NCBI GenBank assembly: GCA_907163375.1
Contig: CAJQUW010009024.1
Coordinates: 191,001-255,000 of the forward strand
Length of the DNA stretch: 64,000 bases
Reading direction: 5' to 3'
Origin: Prostheceraeus crozeri
Taxonomy: Eukaryota > Platyhelminthes > Polycladida > Euryleptidae
The translations under genes and the position numbers were made by a program. Shown here piece by piece: positions 29,863 to 42,981 of the stretch (the first letter of the stretch is position 1; the number at the start of each line of letters is the position of its first letter). The notes below the pieces were generated by a model. It had not been told where the DNA came from. It worked only from the letters and a program-made list of their open reading frames with translations, and did not search any database.

Positions 29863-30470
29863 TAATATCTTGATATCTTTAATACTTTATTATTTAATGT
29901 TTTATATCCTCAAAATTTTCTGAAAGATGTCGAACGTGGAAAGAATTTCTACATTACAAGGCAGTCGAATTTCACATATTGATTCTCTATTTCGTTCATA
30001 TGCTTTTCAAGAATATCATGTCAAATGAGCATTAAGGAGTCTCATTTCTAATTATTTATTGATCAATTTATTACAGTTGTTCGGCAATGTACAGCAATTT
30101 GTAATTCAAAGAAGCGGAGGGCTGCTGAGAGACAGATTTTACATTTATGAGAACTACTTGGGAATATTCAACGCCGATAGAGGTAGATAAGAGGCATGCT
30201 CAAACAAACACATGATGAAACACAATTTTGCCGATCAACCTTGCGGCAAATTTCATATTCATCCTAAATTGCCAGATAACTGTTGGACTGCAAATGAGCG
30301 TGCGATTTCAATCACAAAAGTCCGTGAAGGTGATGTTTGTGGTGTTGAATTGCCATATTCGTTGTTCATGACACACATGTAAACCCATCGGAAAGTTTTA
30401 GGATAGGCTATTATCGTAAAATTACAAATCGGCTGAGACTTGATGCACCTGAGAACAAGTGCTGCATATT
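29863..30470. other. Spacer without recognisable features
   Basis: The minus-strand frame at 30259-30489 has no motif. I see no supported feature between Polinton A and the first piggyBac. Confidence 0.5.
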
Positions 30471-33352
30471 TTAACCCATTTTTGACCACAGTTCCAGAAG
30501 TGGAACAAAATTTTAAAATTAATTTGGAGAGGCAATGAAAACTGATTGTATAAAAATTTGTATACTAGACTTAATAATTGAAGCAGCCGATGATATAAAA
30601 TCTAAAACATGACATTCTTCATAACCACAATGCTTCTGAAATGCATGAATACCTGAGTTATTCCAAAAATTTCATAAGATTTAATACGTCTTTTTCTTTT
30701 TGTTTCTATTCTGATATAAAAAATATGTTTAACAACGAAATAGCACTTTAAATGTATTGTTCGTATTGAGGTTGCTATGCTTTAATGCAATCTGAGTCTT
30801 GAAACAGATCCTACGCTGTTAAATTTGAAATTCAAAATTTGTTCCACTTGTGGAACTCTGGGCATGGCAGGTATCAGTAATTTCGAAACATGATATTATC
30901 AACAGTTACTTCTGCTGACTCAGCGATCGTTGAAAGATTGAATAAAATCAGTTATCACACGTGCAATATCTACGCCACAGATGGAATAAGCCTTTCGAAA
31001 CTATCACAGGTGCATGAATATCTTCCCTTCATATGACGCTGGAATCTGACGTCTGCCACCACAGCGCTTGTTGAAAGAAATTACCTGTCACTCGATAGCC
31101 AATAGGTATCTCTGATATTTAGGCTTTCCATTGCCGTGCATAAACGATATCTATCTTCATTTTTTAACTAAGATGTCGAAAAGATACACGCTCGATGAAG
31201 TTGTCAGCATTATTGAAAACGATGATGATATTGCTAGCGCCAAGATTATGATGGAACCGCCAGGTGACGGCCAAGAGTCTGATGAGGACAGTGGGAGTGA
31301 GGATGAGTGTTTTAGTGTGAACAATTTATCAAGACGACAAGTGACTGCTCCCGTTGAAGGACATTTCTGTACACGATCACATGAAATCAATGAATTACCT
31401 TCGGTTCATACGAATGCTGATGTGCCTACATGTGTGTCAGAGTCGGTGATCTCCTGGGTCAAGCGTGACCTAAATCCGAAAGAGCGGGGACTTTTTCCAA
31501 CTGAAAATTCTTTACAGTTTCCAAATAATCCTGTTGAATGTTTTGAATCGGTGATGAGTGATGAAATGATTGAGTGGACATGTTCAAAATCTATGCTGCG
31601 CAGCGCTACCATGATTTTACGTTTCAGACTGACAAGGTCGAAATTCGTGCTTTTCTCGGAATTCTTTTTATCTCCGGTTACATCAGTGTTCCACGATGGA
31701 GGATGATGGGGGAAGATGATACTGAAACAACAAATTCCTTCGTTTGTGATGCGATGTTCAGAGCTCGTTTCGAACTGCTGAAAAAGTATTCACATTTCAG
31801 TGACAATGATCAATTGGATAAAAACGACAAGTATGCCAAAGTTCGTCCTTTATTCGACAAGCTGAGAGCCATTTATTCAAATTTAATCAAGGATCACATT
31901 CCAGAAAACCTGTGTGTTGATGAAGCAATGGCAAAATATTACGGCAAACACAGTGGTAAGCAGTACATTCATAACAAGCCTCTGAAATATGGGTATAAGA
32001 TTTGGTGTTTATGTGACTCGAAAGGTACTTAATTGATTTTGATCCTTATCAAGGTAAATCGCAGATTGATCCTGAGCTAGGATTGGGAGCAAGTGTAGTT
32101 TTGCGTTTGTTAAAAAGTGTACCAGATCTTCCCTACAATATTTATTGTGATCGTTTCTTTTCTTCGCTGAAGTTATCTAATCGACTTCTCCGGCGAAATA
32201 TTGGTTTGACAGGTACCATCATGTCGAACAGAACAAAGAAATGCCCATTGAAAGGTCAAAAGGAACTTAAAAAAGAACCAAGGGGCTCTTTTGACTAGCG
32301 TGTTGACACTAGTACTGAGACCATCGTAGTTGTTTTTAACGATAATAAAATTTTTCACGTCGTCAGCACGGCACACGGCATCGAACCTATGTCTGCAGCT
32401 TCCCGATGGTCAGCGGCGTCGAAGAAAAAGGTAACAATAAAACAACCACGATTGATCCATGAGTATAACAAATATATGGGCGGTGTAGACAGGATGGACC
32501 AGAATATGTCATATTACGCCACTTCCATTCGTTCGAAGAAGTGGTGGTGGCCGTTGTTTTTATTTGCGATAGAGTCGGTGATGCAAAATGCATGGCAATT
32601 ACATCGAAAATCTGGACATGATCTGGATCAACTTGCGTTTCGAAGAAATATCGTTCAGAATTATCTGTCTCTGGCGCGAACAAAACGACCATGTCGAGGA
32701 AGACCTCAACAAGCAAAGCACATGAGCCTCGAAAAACGAGTACCTTTGACTTTGAGGAAATCCAATGTGGGTGATCATAACATTGGATCAGCATTTAAAC
32801 AGAGCAGGTGTGCTCTATATCGAGCAAACACTAAGAAGATGTGTTTGAAATGCTTAGTGAATTTGCATGAAAGATGTTTTGCTGATTTTCATTCTGTTGG
32901 AAACTAATTTTGAAGTGAACTTTTAAAACCTGAGTGTTAGTTTGTGTTTAGATAATTTGTGTTTATTCTTGATTCTGTTGTTTCATTGAAAAATTAAGTT
33001 TGATAATGGTCTATTGATATTTGAAAACTGAATTGCGTTTCATTGATTATAATGTGTTGCTTATCACCGTCTGTGTTGTCTCTAAGCAATCAATAAATTT
33101 TGAAAACTTAACGTCAATGAGAATATCTTTGAATTGACTGTTCCTTCAGAGCTCATAGTTCCACTTCTGGAGGACAAAGTGCACCTTTCATGCACACAGT
33201 TCCACTTATGGAACAAAATTTGAATTTCAAATATTGAGCGCAATAATGAAATTCCGAAAGAAAAAATAGTGAATTCGATATGTACCAAGGTAAAATATAT
33301 CAAAATTACTGCTAATATAAAAATCAAAAATTCGGTCAAAAATGGGTTTTAA
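30471..33352 (+). mobile_element. piggyBac-type DNA transposon 1
   Basis: Bounded by TTAA (30471-30474 and 33349-33352). The TIR is CCCATTTTTGACC at the left and GGTCAAAAATGGG at the right, with two extra T before the right TTAA. Subterminal palindromes near GTTCCACTTCTGGAAC lie at about 30491, 30842, 33160 and 33198 and may be transposase-binding sites. It is about 2.9 kb and carries a decayed transposase gene. Confidence 0.85.
31173..32907 (+). pseudogene. piggyBac transposase, decayed (DDE_Tnp_1_7 type)
   Basis: Starts at the ATG at 31173 (MSKRYTLDEVVS) with an acidic N-terminus. Catalytic regions are recognisable: LCVDEAMAKYYGKHSG (first D), IYCDRFFSS (second D) and YMGGVDRMDQN (third D), followed by KKWWWPLFLFAIES and a C-terminal cysteine-rich finger (CLKCLVNLHERC). 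The frame changes near 31575 and again near 32030, and a TAG lies at 32296-32298, so it is inactive. It closely matches piggyBac-like transposases of invertebrates. Confidence 0.9.
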
Positions 33353-36300
33353 CCCTATTCCAGTAATTTGTATCCAGTCGCACCACCAGTGGACTCAGAA
33401 TAGTTTGTATCATGGATAATGAATAGTGCTCTTGAAGACTAGTTGGCCTATCTCAACCTAAATTCAGCATGCGTCACTTTGCGTGTCCTCAATATATCTT
33501 CGAAAATCAAATAAAGTCGACACTCGCTATAATGAACATTCGTCTGTAACGAAACTTATCCGTACCCAATTTTATTTATTATTTTCAATAGAAGTCGAAT
33601 AAAGAGAACAAATTATTGAACCCAGATCATGTGAAAATGAAGCGCTTGAATTTTGTTTTCCCGAACTGACTCGTCTCATCGTGATCAAAACTATCCTCAT
33701 GATCAAATCTGTAAAGCCGATAATATAGCTGGATTGTATTGGAAGTCAGATCGAAAACACTCACATGAAATACAGAGACTCTGCATCTACTGGATTTAAA
33801 TTGTCAACAGATGGAGTGACGTTTACTTTACTCACTCGCCTTGATTTTGCAATCATTTGGCCGCTACGTCGACATTGGGTAATCAATGAACTGACACATA
33901 TTTTTTGATTTCAATTCTTAATACTATACACAAAAGGTACATAATCCCTAATAAAATGACTTTGATTTTCCTGTTTCTCAGCTTACTTTACAATGTCCTT
34001 GTTTATCAGATGAGATAATTGCTTATCAGAGTGAAAATTGCTTGTTCTTTCAGTTTGAGAAGGTGTCCTGCTGGGTCCTGGATGTTGTTGCTTACTCGGT
34101 GTCTTTGCCATGAGTGATCGAACAATCGCCCTGTAAGACAAATGTAGTTTTTACTATTGGTCATTGCACGTTTATCTAGTTATGTTTATCCCTATTAATT
34201 AAACCAGGCCTTTTATACAAGAAAATCCTTCCAGGCTTATACATGTATATGTTATCAACGTGTGACTATTCACCCCCTACGTAGTCACAACACATGTAGA
34301 CCTAAATGTATTGTTTGTTATTCTATTTATTCTTACCTCCGAAATTGAAGGTGGCTCATTTCCTTTCAAACTATGATGAAGTCGCCATGCAGCGACGACG
34401 GCCATATTCAAAAAGTTGGCAAAAATATTCCACCACCATTTCATATTTCTTAGCTTAGGCCGGTAATCACTCAAGAATTGATCAAGAAGATCCACGCCGC
34501 CCATATATTGATTGTAATTATTAATCAAATGGGGGATGGGCACTGGTATGCGTTTTCTATCGGCTCTACTCCAACGACTACCACTGTGAACGGGATTCAC
34601 AGATTCGAAATTGCTGATGGCAACTACTGGACGACTGTCGTTCTACTGGCAGACAACAACTTCATCGTTTGAAAATTCAATGTAACTACCTCGAGGAAGC
34701 CTTTTCATTGCCGCTTTAGACATTATTGGGAATTTTTCAATTCGAGATTCCATTGCAATGCCTTTACAACGCAATCCGTCTTCTCTACATTGTCTGAACG
34801 TTTTCGTTGAACAAAAGAATCTGTCCATGTAGATTATATGCTCACTTTTATTTGGAAGACACTGTGTCAATGTTTGAACGACAGACTCTCCAAGTGGTAA
34901 TTCGGAATCAATTTTCTTCCCAGTAAAGATTTCGAAATCGAACGGATAACCGCATGACGAAGCCAGGACAAACACCTTATATCCAAATTTCACCGGTTTG
35001 CCTTTGACGTACATTTTTGCATTATTTCTGCCATGGTATCATCTGTTAATCCAGACTCAATTTGCTTGAAAAGAATACAAATTGCTGAATATTTTTTCGA
35101 AATATCTCTAAAAATGGCCTTAATTCTGCCATCTTGTCATCATTGCCAAGGGACGCGTTGTTGGCTAAATGGAAAAACGCTTGATCTCTTTAAAGCGTTT
35201 TTTGACATTTTTTCGAAGACAAATGATACTCTTACATCTTCGTCCGCACTCCAGTATAGATGTTCTTGTGGTAAACTGTGATAGCCACTGAGGAGTGAAA
35301 AATTTCTTTTTCACTTATACGAAATCCATGTTGTAAGCGTTCGTGGGCATACAAATTCGTCTGTGTGCAGCAGAGATCTATAATGGTCGGATCAAAGAAT
35401 AATGTAAATAATTCACTTGTTTCTTTATCCACCAGTAGTGGGAAACTTTCGTCAATGGGCGTCACTTCAGCTTCTGTTAACGAATTACGAAAATCAGAGC
35501 TTTTCTCCCAATGATGCGATACTTTCCTACGCTTTGGTTGTGGCATTGAGCATTATCCATCGTCCGACCGTTGATGGATTTCAACCAAACCTGGCAAATC
35601 TTTGATGTCAGATGGTAATAAATCATCATCTGCTATGTCATCTTCATCGGAGATATATTGTGAGGACTCAGGTGGCAAAATTACCAAATCAATATCAGAT
35701 TCTTCGTCAGAATTTTCGATCAATAGCTGTGCAGCTTCTTCGACTGAAAATAGTTTCTTTGGCATCCGTCTGAAAAAAAGATAGACAGGAATTAAATCAG
35801 TACTCAATTAATTAAGAAAATAAGTAAGTAATAACAATTGATAAGTAAGACGAGGGTGAAATTGGTTCCAATTAAGTAGGTTGCTACTGTGCTCGTGTTA
35901 GTAAAGTACCTTAGCGCAGTAGTTAGAGGTGCAAACATCTCTACCTCAGGGCCAGGATGCAGTGGTGAACTTTTTTTGCTATAGTAAGCAAAGTCAAATT
36001 GCTGTAGTAACCCCAAATGAAGATGATAGTACAATAAGATTCAATGAAAATGCAATATGAAACAATTGATTAGTATCAGTTTAGAAAGTCTACTTAGCGT
36101 AGCCCTTTTTGTGTAAATACCATCTGAGGCGATCCGACTAACTTGAAGTTCCTGCTTGTAAGTTAAAATTACAACTGATACAATTACTACACGAATGTGT
36201 TGCATAACTTACTATGATAAGCATCCATATTTGACATTGACTATTTAGCGCATTATGGAAAATGTAACACCCTAAGTGTCCAATGTTCCAGAAATGGAAC

Positions 36301-36658
36301 AACATTTCTAAAACTCAATATGAACGCAGAAAAGCAACGATAAATGAAATAATTGTATTGTACGTCACCAGACTAATGCAGAAATTGTAATCCGAGAAAA
36401 GTTTGACTTACCTTATTTTTTTATGGACAGGAGTGGGAAAACAAGTTTCAGTGATAAATTTTGAAAATTTCCGAAATTTCAAATTTCTTTGGACAGAACC
36501 CAATTAAAACAAAATGCTTTACCAGGCATTGTTGAATTTATTTACATCATGCTTCTAATATCTGCATGCTTAAATGATACTTATAAAAATTTCTTATGCT
36601 TATAATTGTGATTCAAAAAATTGTTCTATAAGTGGAACATTGGGCGGTAGTGGGTTAA
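33353..36658 (-). mobile_element. piggyBac-type DNA transposon 2 (left edge uncertain)
   Basis: The right end is ...GGCGGTAGTGGG followed by TTAA (36655-36658), with subterminal palindrome-like sites (GTTCCAGAAATGGAAC near 36284; TTCTATAAGTGGAAC near 36623). The left end is unclear; the TTAACCC at 33349-33355 abuts transposon 1 and is a candidate, but only CCC is shared with the right end. It carries a minus-strand transposase gene. Confidence 0.65.
34277..35765 (-). pseudogene. piggyBac transposase, decayed, second family
   Basis: Starts at the ATG at 35765 (MPKKLFSVEEAAQLL), acidic N-terminus. Recognisable segments are KPVKFGYKVFVLAS, IIYMDRFFCSTK (second catalytic D) and YMGGVDLLDQF (third catalytic D), then NMKWWWNIFANFLN. 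The frame changes at least near 35550, 35230-35015 and 34640, so it is inactive. A polypyrimidine-AG acceptor lies just before the ATG, suggesting an intron in the leader. It is clearly diverged from transposon 1. Confidence 0.85.
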
Positions 36659-36902
36659 GTGAGGAATAAGTAAAGAAGAAAATTCGGTCAGGATTGCCAC
36701 ATTGAAGACAATACTCAATCCGAAAATTTACCGAAAAGTAAGCAAGATATTCTCCCATGTCTATTCAATTGAAATGGATGTCATTTCTTTATCATGCAAC
36801 AACCGTTTTCAGGCGTCTGTCTGCCATAAGTAGCTGCCAGCTACCTGCAGCATATTATCTATTTCTATCTTGCAATCATCAGCGAACTTCTTCAATTTCT
36901 CT

Positions 36903-37270
36903 TTATTTCTTAAGTCCCAATGTTGTTTTCTTTCTGATCTTCATAGATTCATTTTCTATATGAAGTGTAATTTTGTTATGATTGTTATGATTGCTTAAAT
37001 AAAAGTTTCTAGATTCTTCAATTTCCATATGCCTTGTTTTATCCACCATATTCTCCGTACACAATGCATAGTCGACGACTGCTGTCGATTCCTCTCTTTT
37101 CCATGTATATTTGCCAACCGTCATATCCGCTGTATTTAAGATAACTCATCCTTCAATTTCTAGAAATTCTTCTATTTTCATTTCTTCTATTATCCAGTTC
37201 CGCAAAATCGCCGTTGATGTCTTCTATTATTATCATTGCTTTCTCATATTATTCTATTTTCCTTTTCAGC
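36903..37270 (-). pseudogene. LINE-type endonuclease fragment
   Basis: The minus strand encodes VGKYTWKREESTAVVDYALC and later LSNHNNHNKITL, the pattern of the C-terminal part of an AP-type endonuclease of LINE elements (TW.R...S.IDY...SDHN). Upstream, INGDFAELDNRR recalls the preceding GDFN region in a shifted frame with a stop. No reverse transcriptase is nearby, so it is a small dead fragment. Confidence 0.5.
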
Positions 37271-38690
37271 TGCAATTTTACTCTTCCGAACAGTAGCGTC
37301 CGAATAAACTACCATCAGACCGAAAACTATCATCTATAACGACAAAATTTACATTTTCAAGCAATTGCATTTCTTGGATGTCTGCGTGGATCCACGGTGG
37401 GGACAGCGATTTTGCTGTGAGAATCTGCATCGCTGTGTGCGTGCGGTCAAGATTGAGGACCTTCTGCATCCCTTCCGATAACCAATCGAATTTGCTCACA
37501 GAGAATATAAGTAAGACAGCCATTCCGTCGCAAATAGTGACTGATGACAACATACAGGCATCTTTCTCTTTCATTCCAGGGATACAGTTAAATCTTTGGT
37601 GATGATATTTAAAGCATCGGCTTGGCGGTTCAACCAGCAGTTTGAATTGTACACAACTTACTGTGACACATGTGCGCAATGACATTTGATAATATTCTGA
37701 TACATCTGAGTCTTTACCAAAATCGATGTCATTGGTTGACAATGTTTTTGAGAAAACGTGAGAATGCACGCACACTAATTCTAGTGGCTGTTTAAGGAGA
37801 CAACTTTAGCGCTGTGCGGATGTGCATTATATGAGATGATGTGCTAAATTTTTTGTAGCCTATTTCTACAGCAATGATGGAGTAGTTGTGGTATATTCTC
37901 TTTTTCCTTAATAGTGAATCAGGTGAGATTATTTGTCTACGTGAATGTACAGTAACACTGATATCCTACCTCTATATTTGACCTGTAAAGCAGATTATTA
38001 CTCGCGCGGCAGATAATGTTTGCTCCAATGCACTAGAAGGAGGGTAATCTATGCCATTCATGAGAGAGCTGGTCCTGGTTTAGTATACATGTAGATTGAA
38101 TCTGTGAATAAAAGTTACATTATCGGTCACGCTACATTTCTATTCAAATATTCGTGATAATCATGGACATGTCAATCACAATCTGTCCTTGATCATCATA
38201 ACACGTCAGCAAATAAAATTCTCATACATAATTGGTGCATGTTACTCGTTAGATTTAAATAGCACTCACCCTGCGTACTCGGTCATTTACCATATTTCTA
38301 ACTCGTGGAATGCCGTAAAGTAGCATTCATATAGTAGCAGGGATACCTATGATATACTAGGGATTGGAACTCTCGATCTGTGGACGATTTGCGGAGGCCA
38401 GATTTGAAATGATTTTCCATAGACTTTGGCAGTCAAATCGAAAACATGTTGGCAAATTTGCTGTTTTGCATACTCTGGCAGATCAAGTTCGTATTTTGTC
38501 AAAAAGACAAATGTTGTTTTGTTTTTTTTATCGATAACTACCCTAGTGTGATGAATGGACTGTGTCGGTTACTGGTCTCCATGGGGTTGACATAGTGATT
38601 ACTAAGTGTCTATTTATATATAAGTTCCTAATCAATCGAGCCTGAAACTTTGACCAAGGAGATCACTTGTTAAGCGGTCTTGTACGATCT
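37271..38690. other. Spacer, mostly featureless
   Basis: The longest frame (minus, 37278-37775, 165 residues) has no motif I recognise and overlaps a plus-strand frame. I do not call a gene. Confidence 0.45.
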
Positions 38691-38697
38691 CGTACAC

Positions 38698-38932
38698 TTA
38701 AGGGTGAAGTCCAGCCCGTATAGCGCTATGTTATGGACCCCCGGGTAGGTCCGCCCGGCACGCAATCAGATCCGTCAAGTCTTTGTGCTTAAAGACCTTC
38801 ATGCATTCATGCATTTGTCGAGGATCACAAGTCAGAGGACCATTAGGGGGTAAGGTCCAGCCCCGCTTTAGAAGCGCTGAGTGAAAAATGGACTAGTGGG
38901 AAGGTCCTCCACACCGATCTCGTCAAGTTTGG
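38698..38932 (+). repeat. GC-rich diverged tandem pair with hairpin potential
   Basis: Two units (about 38698-38782 and 38848-38932) share GGTCCAGCCC-type, GCGCT, GGACC/GGACT, GGTCC and GATC(T)CGTCAAGT words in the same order. Local hairpins can be drawn: CCGGGTAGGTCCGCCCGG in unit 1 and GGGG...CCCC in unit 2; a further GGTG...CACC lies near 39000. The block stands out from its AT-rich surroundings. A structured RNA or a subterminal transposon region is possible. Confidence 0.4.
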
Positions 38933-39114
38933 CTCTAAAATGTAGTCCTAGGATAGTCAAAAGTTTGACGCGCCTTGAACGTTTAATGTCTGCCGGTGGG
39001 AACGCACCACCTGTCCTCTTAAGGACAAACCTTAAGTCTTATTAACTATAAGTTTATTAAAATTATGAAACATGTAGACGTCGTTATGGGAATGTCCCAG
39101 CTTCAAGTGTAAAT

Positions 39115-39825
39115 GTAGCGTTTTGCATTGTGAATCAAGTAAACGTACCAGACACAAGAAATCTGTAAAGGTATGAATTCATCGATTTCCTTTGAAGGAT
39201 GAAAAACAACTTAAAATGTGGATAAAGGTGCTGAAAAATAGAATTAAAAGTGAAGTAATAACAAGAAAAATAGGAGTCTGCTCATTTGCATTGGCCTAAA
39301 AATTCACCCACAAAGAAATGTTGTGGTGGAAAATCTGTGTCAGTCACGCCTCCTTCAGTAATTGAGGAAATCAACTCTATAGATAAATTGAACGAACGCA
39401 AGCGTGAACGACTTTCAGGCACACGAAAATTATTGGCTGAACAGCGAAATTTTGCTCCAAATGAATTGGAAGATTTTATAAGATTTGAAAAATTATCAAA
39501 TTTCCAGACCTCTAAAAAGGATATTCAAAGCAAAAAGTTCTCAATCGATATCATTTTTTTCAAGGGAGATTACGTGCTCTTGTTATCCATCAGTAGCGAA
39601 CTTGAAACAGACTTCATCATAAAAATCTCTTGCGACTTCTCAATCACTGCAAAACGCATGTCTGAAAATGTCAGGTTATCAACACAGTTGCTTGGATTTC
39701 AGAAAAAGATCGAACGATGGTCACAGTTAGAAAACATTATCTGTTTCGTGAAGTATTTTGAAACGAATGTCATTGATCAAACAATATCTTTGAGAGAAAA
39801 ATGCAACTTTGAAGAGAACTCCTGA
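39115..39825 (+). pseudogene. THAP-domain protein, P-element-like transposase N-terminal part
   Basis: A C2CH THAP finger can be read: CSVLHCESSKRT, then HRFPLKDEKQLKMWIKVL, then CS-LHWP. Frame changes lie near 39175 and near 39285. The following 170 residues (SIDKLNERKRERLSGTRKLL) look like the linker and start of a P-type transposase. The matching downstream part lies at 60870-61436, beyond two nested insertions. It is a dead copy of a plain DNA transposon or of a host gene derived from one. Confidence 0.65.
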
Positions 39826-40476
39826 ATTCAAGTAGTACTGGATATCGTCATCGTGCAATAATGGCGTAACTCAAAAAAGCATGATTCGAGAAAATCACAA
39901 AAACCGTTTTTCTCTGAAAAAATCTACATAATCAAGACAAATCAAATACCATTGTATAGAGGACAACATCACAACTTTGAATATATAACTTTTGTTCCCA
40001 ATAAAAGCATCTGTTCTGACAAAAAAGTTGCAAAAATGAGATACGCCATTTTCATTCTGAAAAAATCGTCGTCAATGGTATGTTACGCCATTTTCTTACT
40101 AACATTTTATTGAGTTTTCTGTTACTTTGCAGGCATTTTTGCCATAGCTTGGTGAAAATAGACGCATATTTTTTTACATGGACCGCATTATCACTTTAGG
40201 CCTACGAAATAAGTTGACTTAATTAAAGAATAAGTAAGTCATTAATCTGAAAGGTACATGAAAGTTTATTGAAAACTTGAAAACCATAGAATAATGATTC
40301 CTTAGGAGGTAATAATCAGAAGTCAACTAATCCAGAATGTATGGTTCGTAGTTTGTCATTATCCTGTATTCTACAGGTATGATATGGTTAGAGTTGCAGT
40401 ACCTTTAATCTCACGGCTCAATTGTTGCTTATTGATTGCGCTACTTTCTTCTGCTCGCAGATAATATAATTATCTG

Positions 40477-40480
<4 letters not shown>

Positions 40481-40527
<47 letters not shown>
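40481..40527. repeat. (TA)n microsatellite
   Basis: An uninterrupted TA dinucleotide tract of about 47 bp. Confidence 0.95.
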
Positions 40528-40529
<2 letters not shown>

Positions 40530-40835
40530 GCTAATATATTGGCCATAATTTACTGTAGTTACAATCTACCTATACGATACACGAAGTCTACAAATTATCG
40601 CAATGAATAAAAGCGATTAATTTAACGGAATTATGTACATGCACATGTATGATTCATCAGAAAATGTTGATGTTTCATATACAAAACAATTTACACGGAA
40701 CAATGAGTAAAAAATATACACTAACTTAAAAGGAAGCAGAACAGGAGTGCAGTATTCGATCATGAAAAGATTGAAACGTCATTACTTACATGTATCAGAA
40801 TATTCAGCAAAATGGAGCACACAGCATGATATTTG

Positions 40836-42450
40836 TTATACACTGTAGGGAAGGTTGTCGTAGAAAGAATGATAATCGGGATTAATAACTTTTTTGATTT
40901 CTTGCAAGTCTTTTAATTTTCTTCGGGAGTTGGGGATCAAACCGGAATATGGATCTTGTAATTGAGAGGTGCTCTTTTCGGTTTCTTTGTGCCAGAAGAG
41001 CGAAACCTGTTGAAGTTTCATGGAAAAGCTTATAGAATATATCGCCGGAGGATCACATCTATACTCTTTCACTTCTGATACGCATGGGTCACCTTTCGTA
41101 TAGCCTGGTCGGATGGATGGTCGTGTCTGTACTTCCTCATTATTTTTGAAGAAACTCCAGGATAGATAATTGCACTTGAGAGGAGAAGGATTCTTCCTTG
41201 CAGATGTTACCAAATTACAGTAGTCTGCTGGCACATGTAGGTCAATATTCTTTTGGAGTTTCTCTATTTTTGAGTGAGCAGAATCGACCTTCATCTGTGT
41301 ATGTCCCTTCTCTAGGTATTTAAAAAACTGATTTTATTCACTTTTGCCCATTGTGAAACGGAAGAAATGAGAGTGCAATTTTGATTTTGTGACCCGCACC
41401 CATCACTCCAAATGATTATTGTTTTCAAGTCTTTCTCACATGTGATGTGATTATCAAGATAATCAATTCAGCAATTAGTGAAGTTGTTTGCTGATAGACC
41501 GCCGTTTATTTCAGTCCAAACATAACAATGGATATATTGGCTAGAGTTGTTGTAGATAGTATAATTGTGTAAGTTCAATTTTGTTCTAAAATGCAAGCAA
41601 CTTGCATTCAACTTCGGAATTGTTCGGACCGCTTGAACATCAGCATTTATGGCAATCAAGCTTCCATCGCGGGTTTTTTCATTTTCTTTGTATCTATTCG
41701 TTTCATATCTAGCTAGCACTGTCTTTCAATTTCAAGGGGAGTGAATAAGTTTCATCATCAATGCTTCTTTATTTATGACTGTTGCAAACATCGCATTGGT
41801 CTTTAGGGGGTTGAAATATTTCGATGTTCTTTTCTCTTAATAAGCCTTTGAATGTTGTTAGGGAAACGGGGTCATTTTGCCGTTCATTTTGTTGTTGCAA
41901 CCAGACAACATACTTCTGATGTACATTTGGTACACTCGTGAATTCGCATGGCCAAGGTATTGCTTACAATAGTGACTTCCTGCAATAGTGAGATGAAACT
42001 TTGTCCAAAGAATCAACGAATCGTTTTGCAATATCAATGCGCTCCTTCTTGACAAGATTCTGACCAATGAGCCTATTTTCCCTCGGAATATTGGTACTAC
42101 TTTTAAATAATCCATGTGTAGATTTTGCTAGCCAATTCAAAATATTTCGATGCGATATTCGGAAAGTATTTTGGAACATTGTCTTTAAATAATGATAGGG
42201 TAGAGAGCGACTGTGTTGATTCTTCAGTTTGTTTCCGTCTTCTTCTCTACGGTATCAATGAGAGAATATACATAGATTCTACATTGGTCCCAGTTGGTTT
42301 CCCTCCAAAAATAATCAAAAATTTCATGTCTCCTCTCTTCGGTTAATAGATGACAATTCGATCCAACTGATAATGAATTTTCTCTGTTGTCACAGTTAGG
42401 TCTGTGGCAACGTTCACCAAACTGGACCACCTCTTTTTTAACATGAGTTA
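40836..42450 (-). pseudogene. Uncharacterised transposase-like protein (DUF7869-type pattern), decayed
   Basis: In order on the minus strand: LTEERRHEIFDYFWRETNW; a helix-turn-helix-like segment (FRISHRNILNWLAKSTHGLF); SSHYC; FQPPKDQCDVCNSHK; LIAINADVQAVRTIPKLNAS; LNLHNYTIYN and HCYVWTEINGG; WSDGCGSQNQN; DSAHSKIEKLQ, HVPADYC and SIRPGYTKGDP. This series is typical of a protein family widespread in invertebrate genomes and thought to derive from transposases. Several stops and frame changes (for example near 41805, 41465 and 41310) show that it is dead. Confidence 0.65.
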
Positions 42451-42981
42451 TCTTTTTGTCTTTTGAGTCCTTGTTTTACTTATTTCCAAGGCTGATCTTC
42501 TAACCTTCTTCTCTTATTCACGTTTGCACTTCCAGTTTTCTGATATTCTTTTGCGTCTGGAACTTATGGAATTCTCGTTGATGGATTCAGAATTCGGCTG
42601 CTCAATTAAATAGTCACTCACATCAGGTTCTTTATTTAGAATTTCCGAATCATCGTGATCGTTAACGCTTTGCTGTATGTTTTTTTATCAGTTGGGAATA
42701 ATGTCTTGCTTTAGTGTGTGATTTAGGAGGTGCTGGTTTAGATTGTAAGATATCTTTTCATACTCTCAGCTTGAGAAAATCTCTCAATGATCCGTAGTGC
42801 TAATATACAGTAGTTGGTCCTTGAGCTTGAACAATGCAATACATGTACAAAACTGTGTGTATGTTTATCGTGAAGGAACTTTGATTACCTCACTGAGGGT
42901 GAATATTCCTATGGCTATTTTATGCACTCACTGATATCTGAACTCGTCAATATGAATTCGCCCCTTCGCTTTTGCTTTAAA

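Larger units (their letters stand above)
39844..42981 (-). mobile_element. DNA transposon inside the P-like element, left part
   Basis: Begins ATCGTCATCGTGCAATAATG (continuing GCGTAACT); its inverted counterpart ends at 60862 (AGTTACGCC...TTGCACGACG...). Motifs close to TACGCCATTTTCATT recur near both ends (about 40040, 40085; 60655, 60725). It is about 3.5 kb without the 17.5-kb Polinton B that splits it. It carries a minus-strand transposase-like gene. The target duplication may be AT, not certain. Confidence 0.6.

Noticed and set aside
32387-32794. 135-residue frame opposite the piggyBac transposase
   Set aside because: Antisense shadow of a recognised transposase region.
37278-37775. 165-residue minus-strand frame
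   Set aside because: No motif, no neighbours that support it, and uneven composition.
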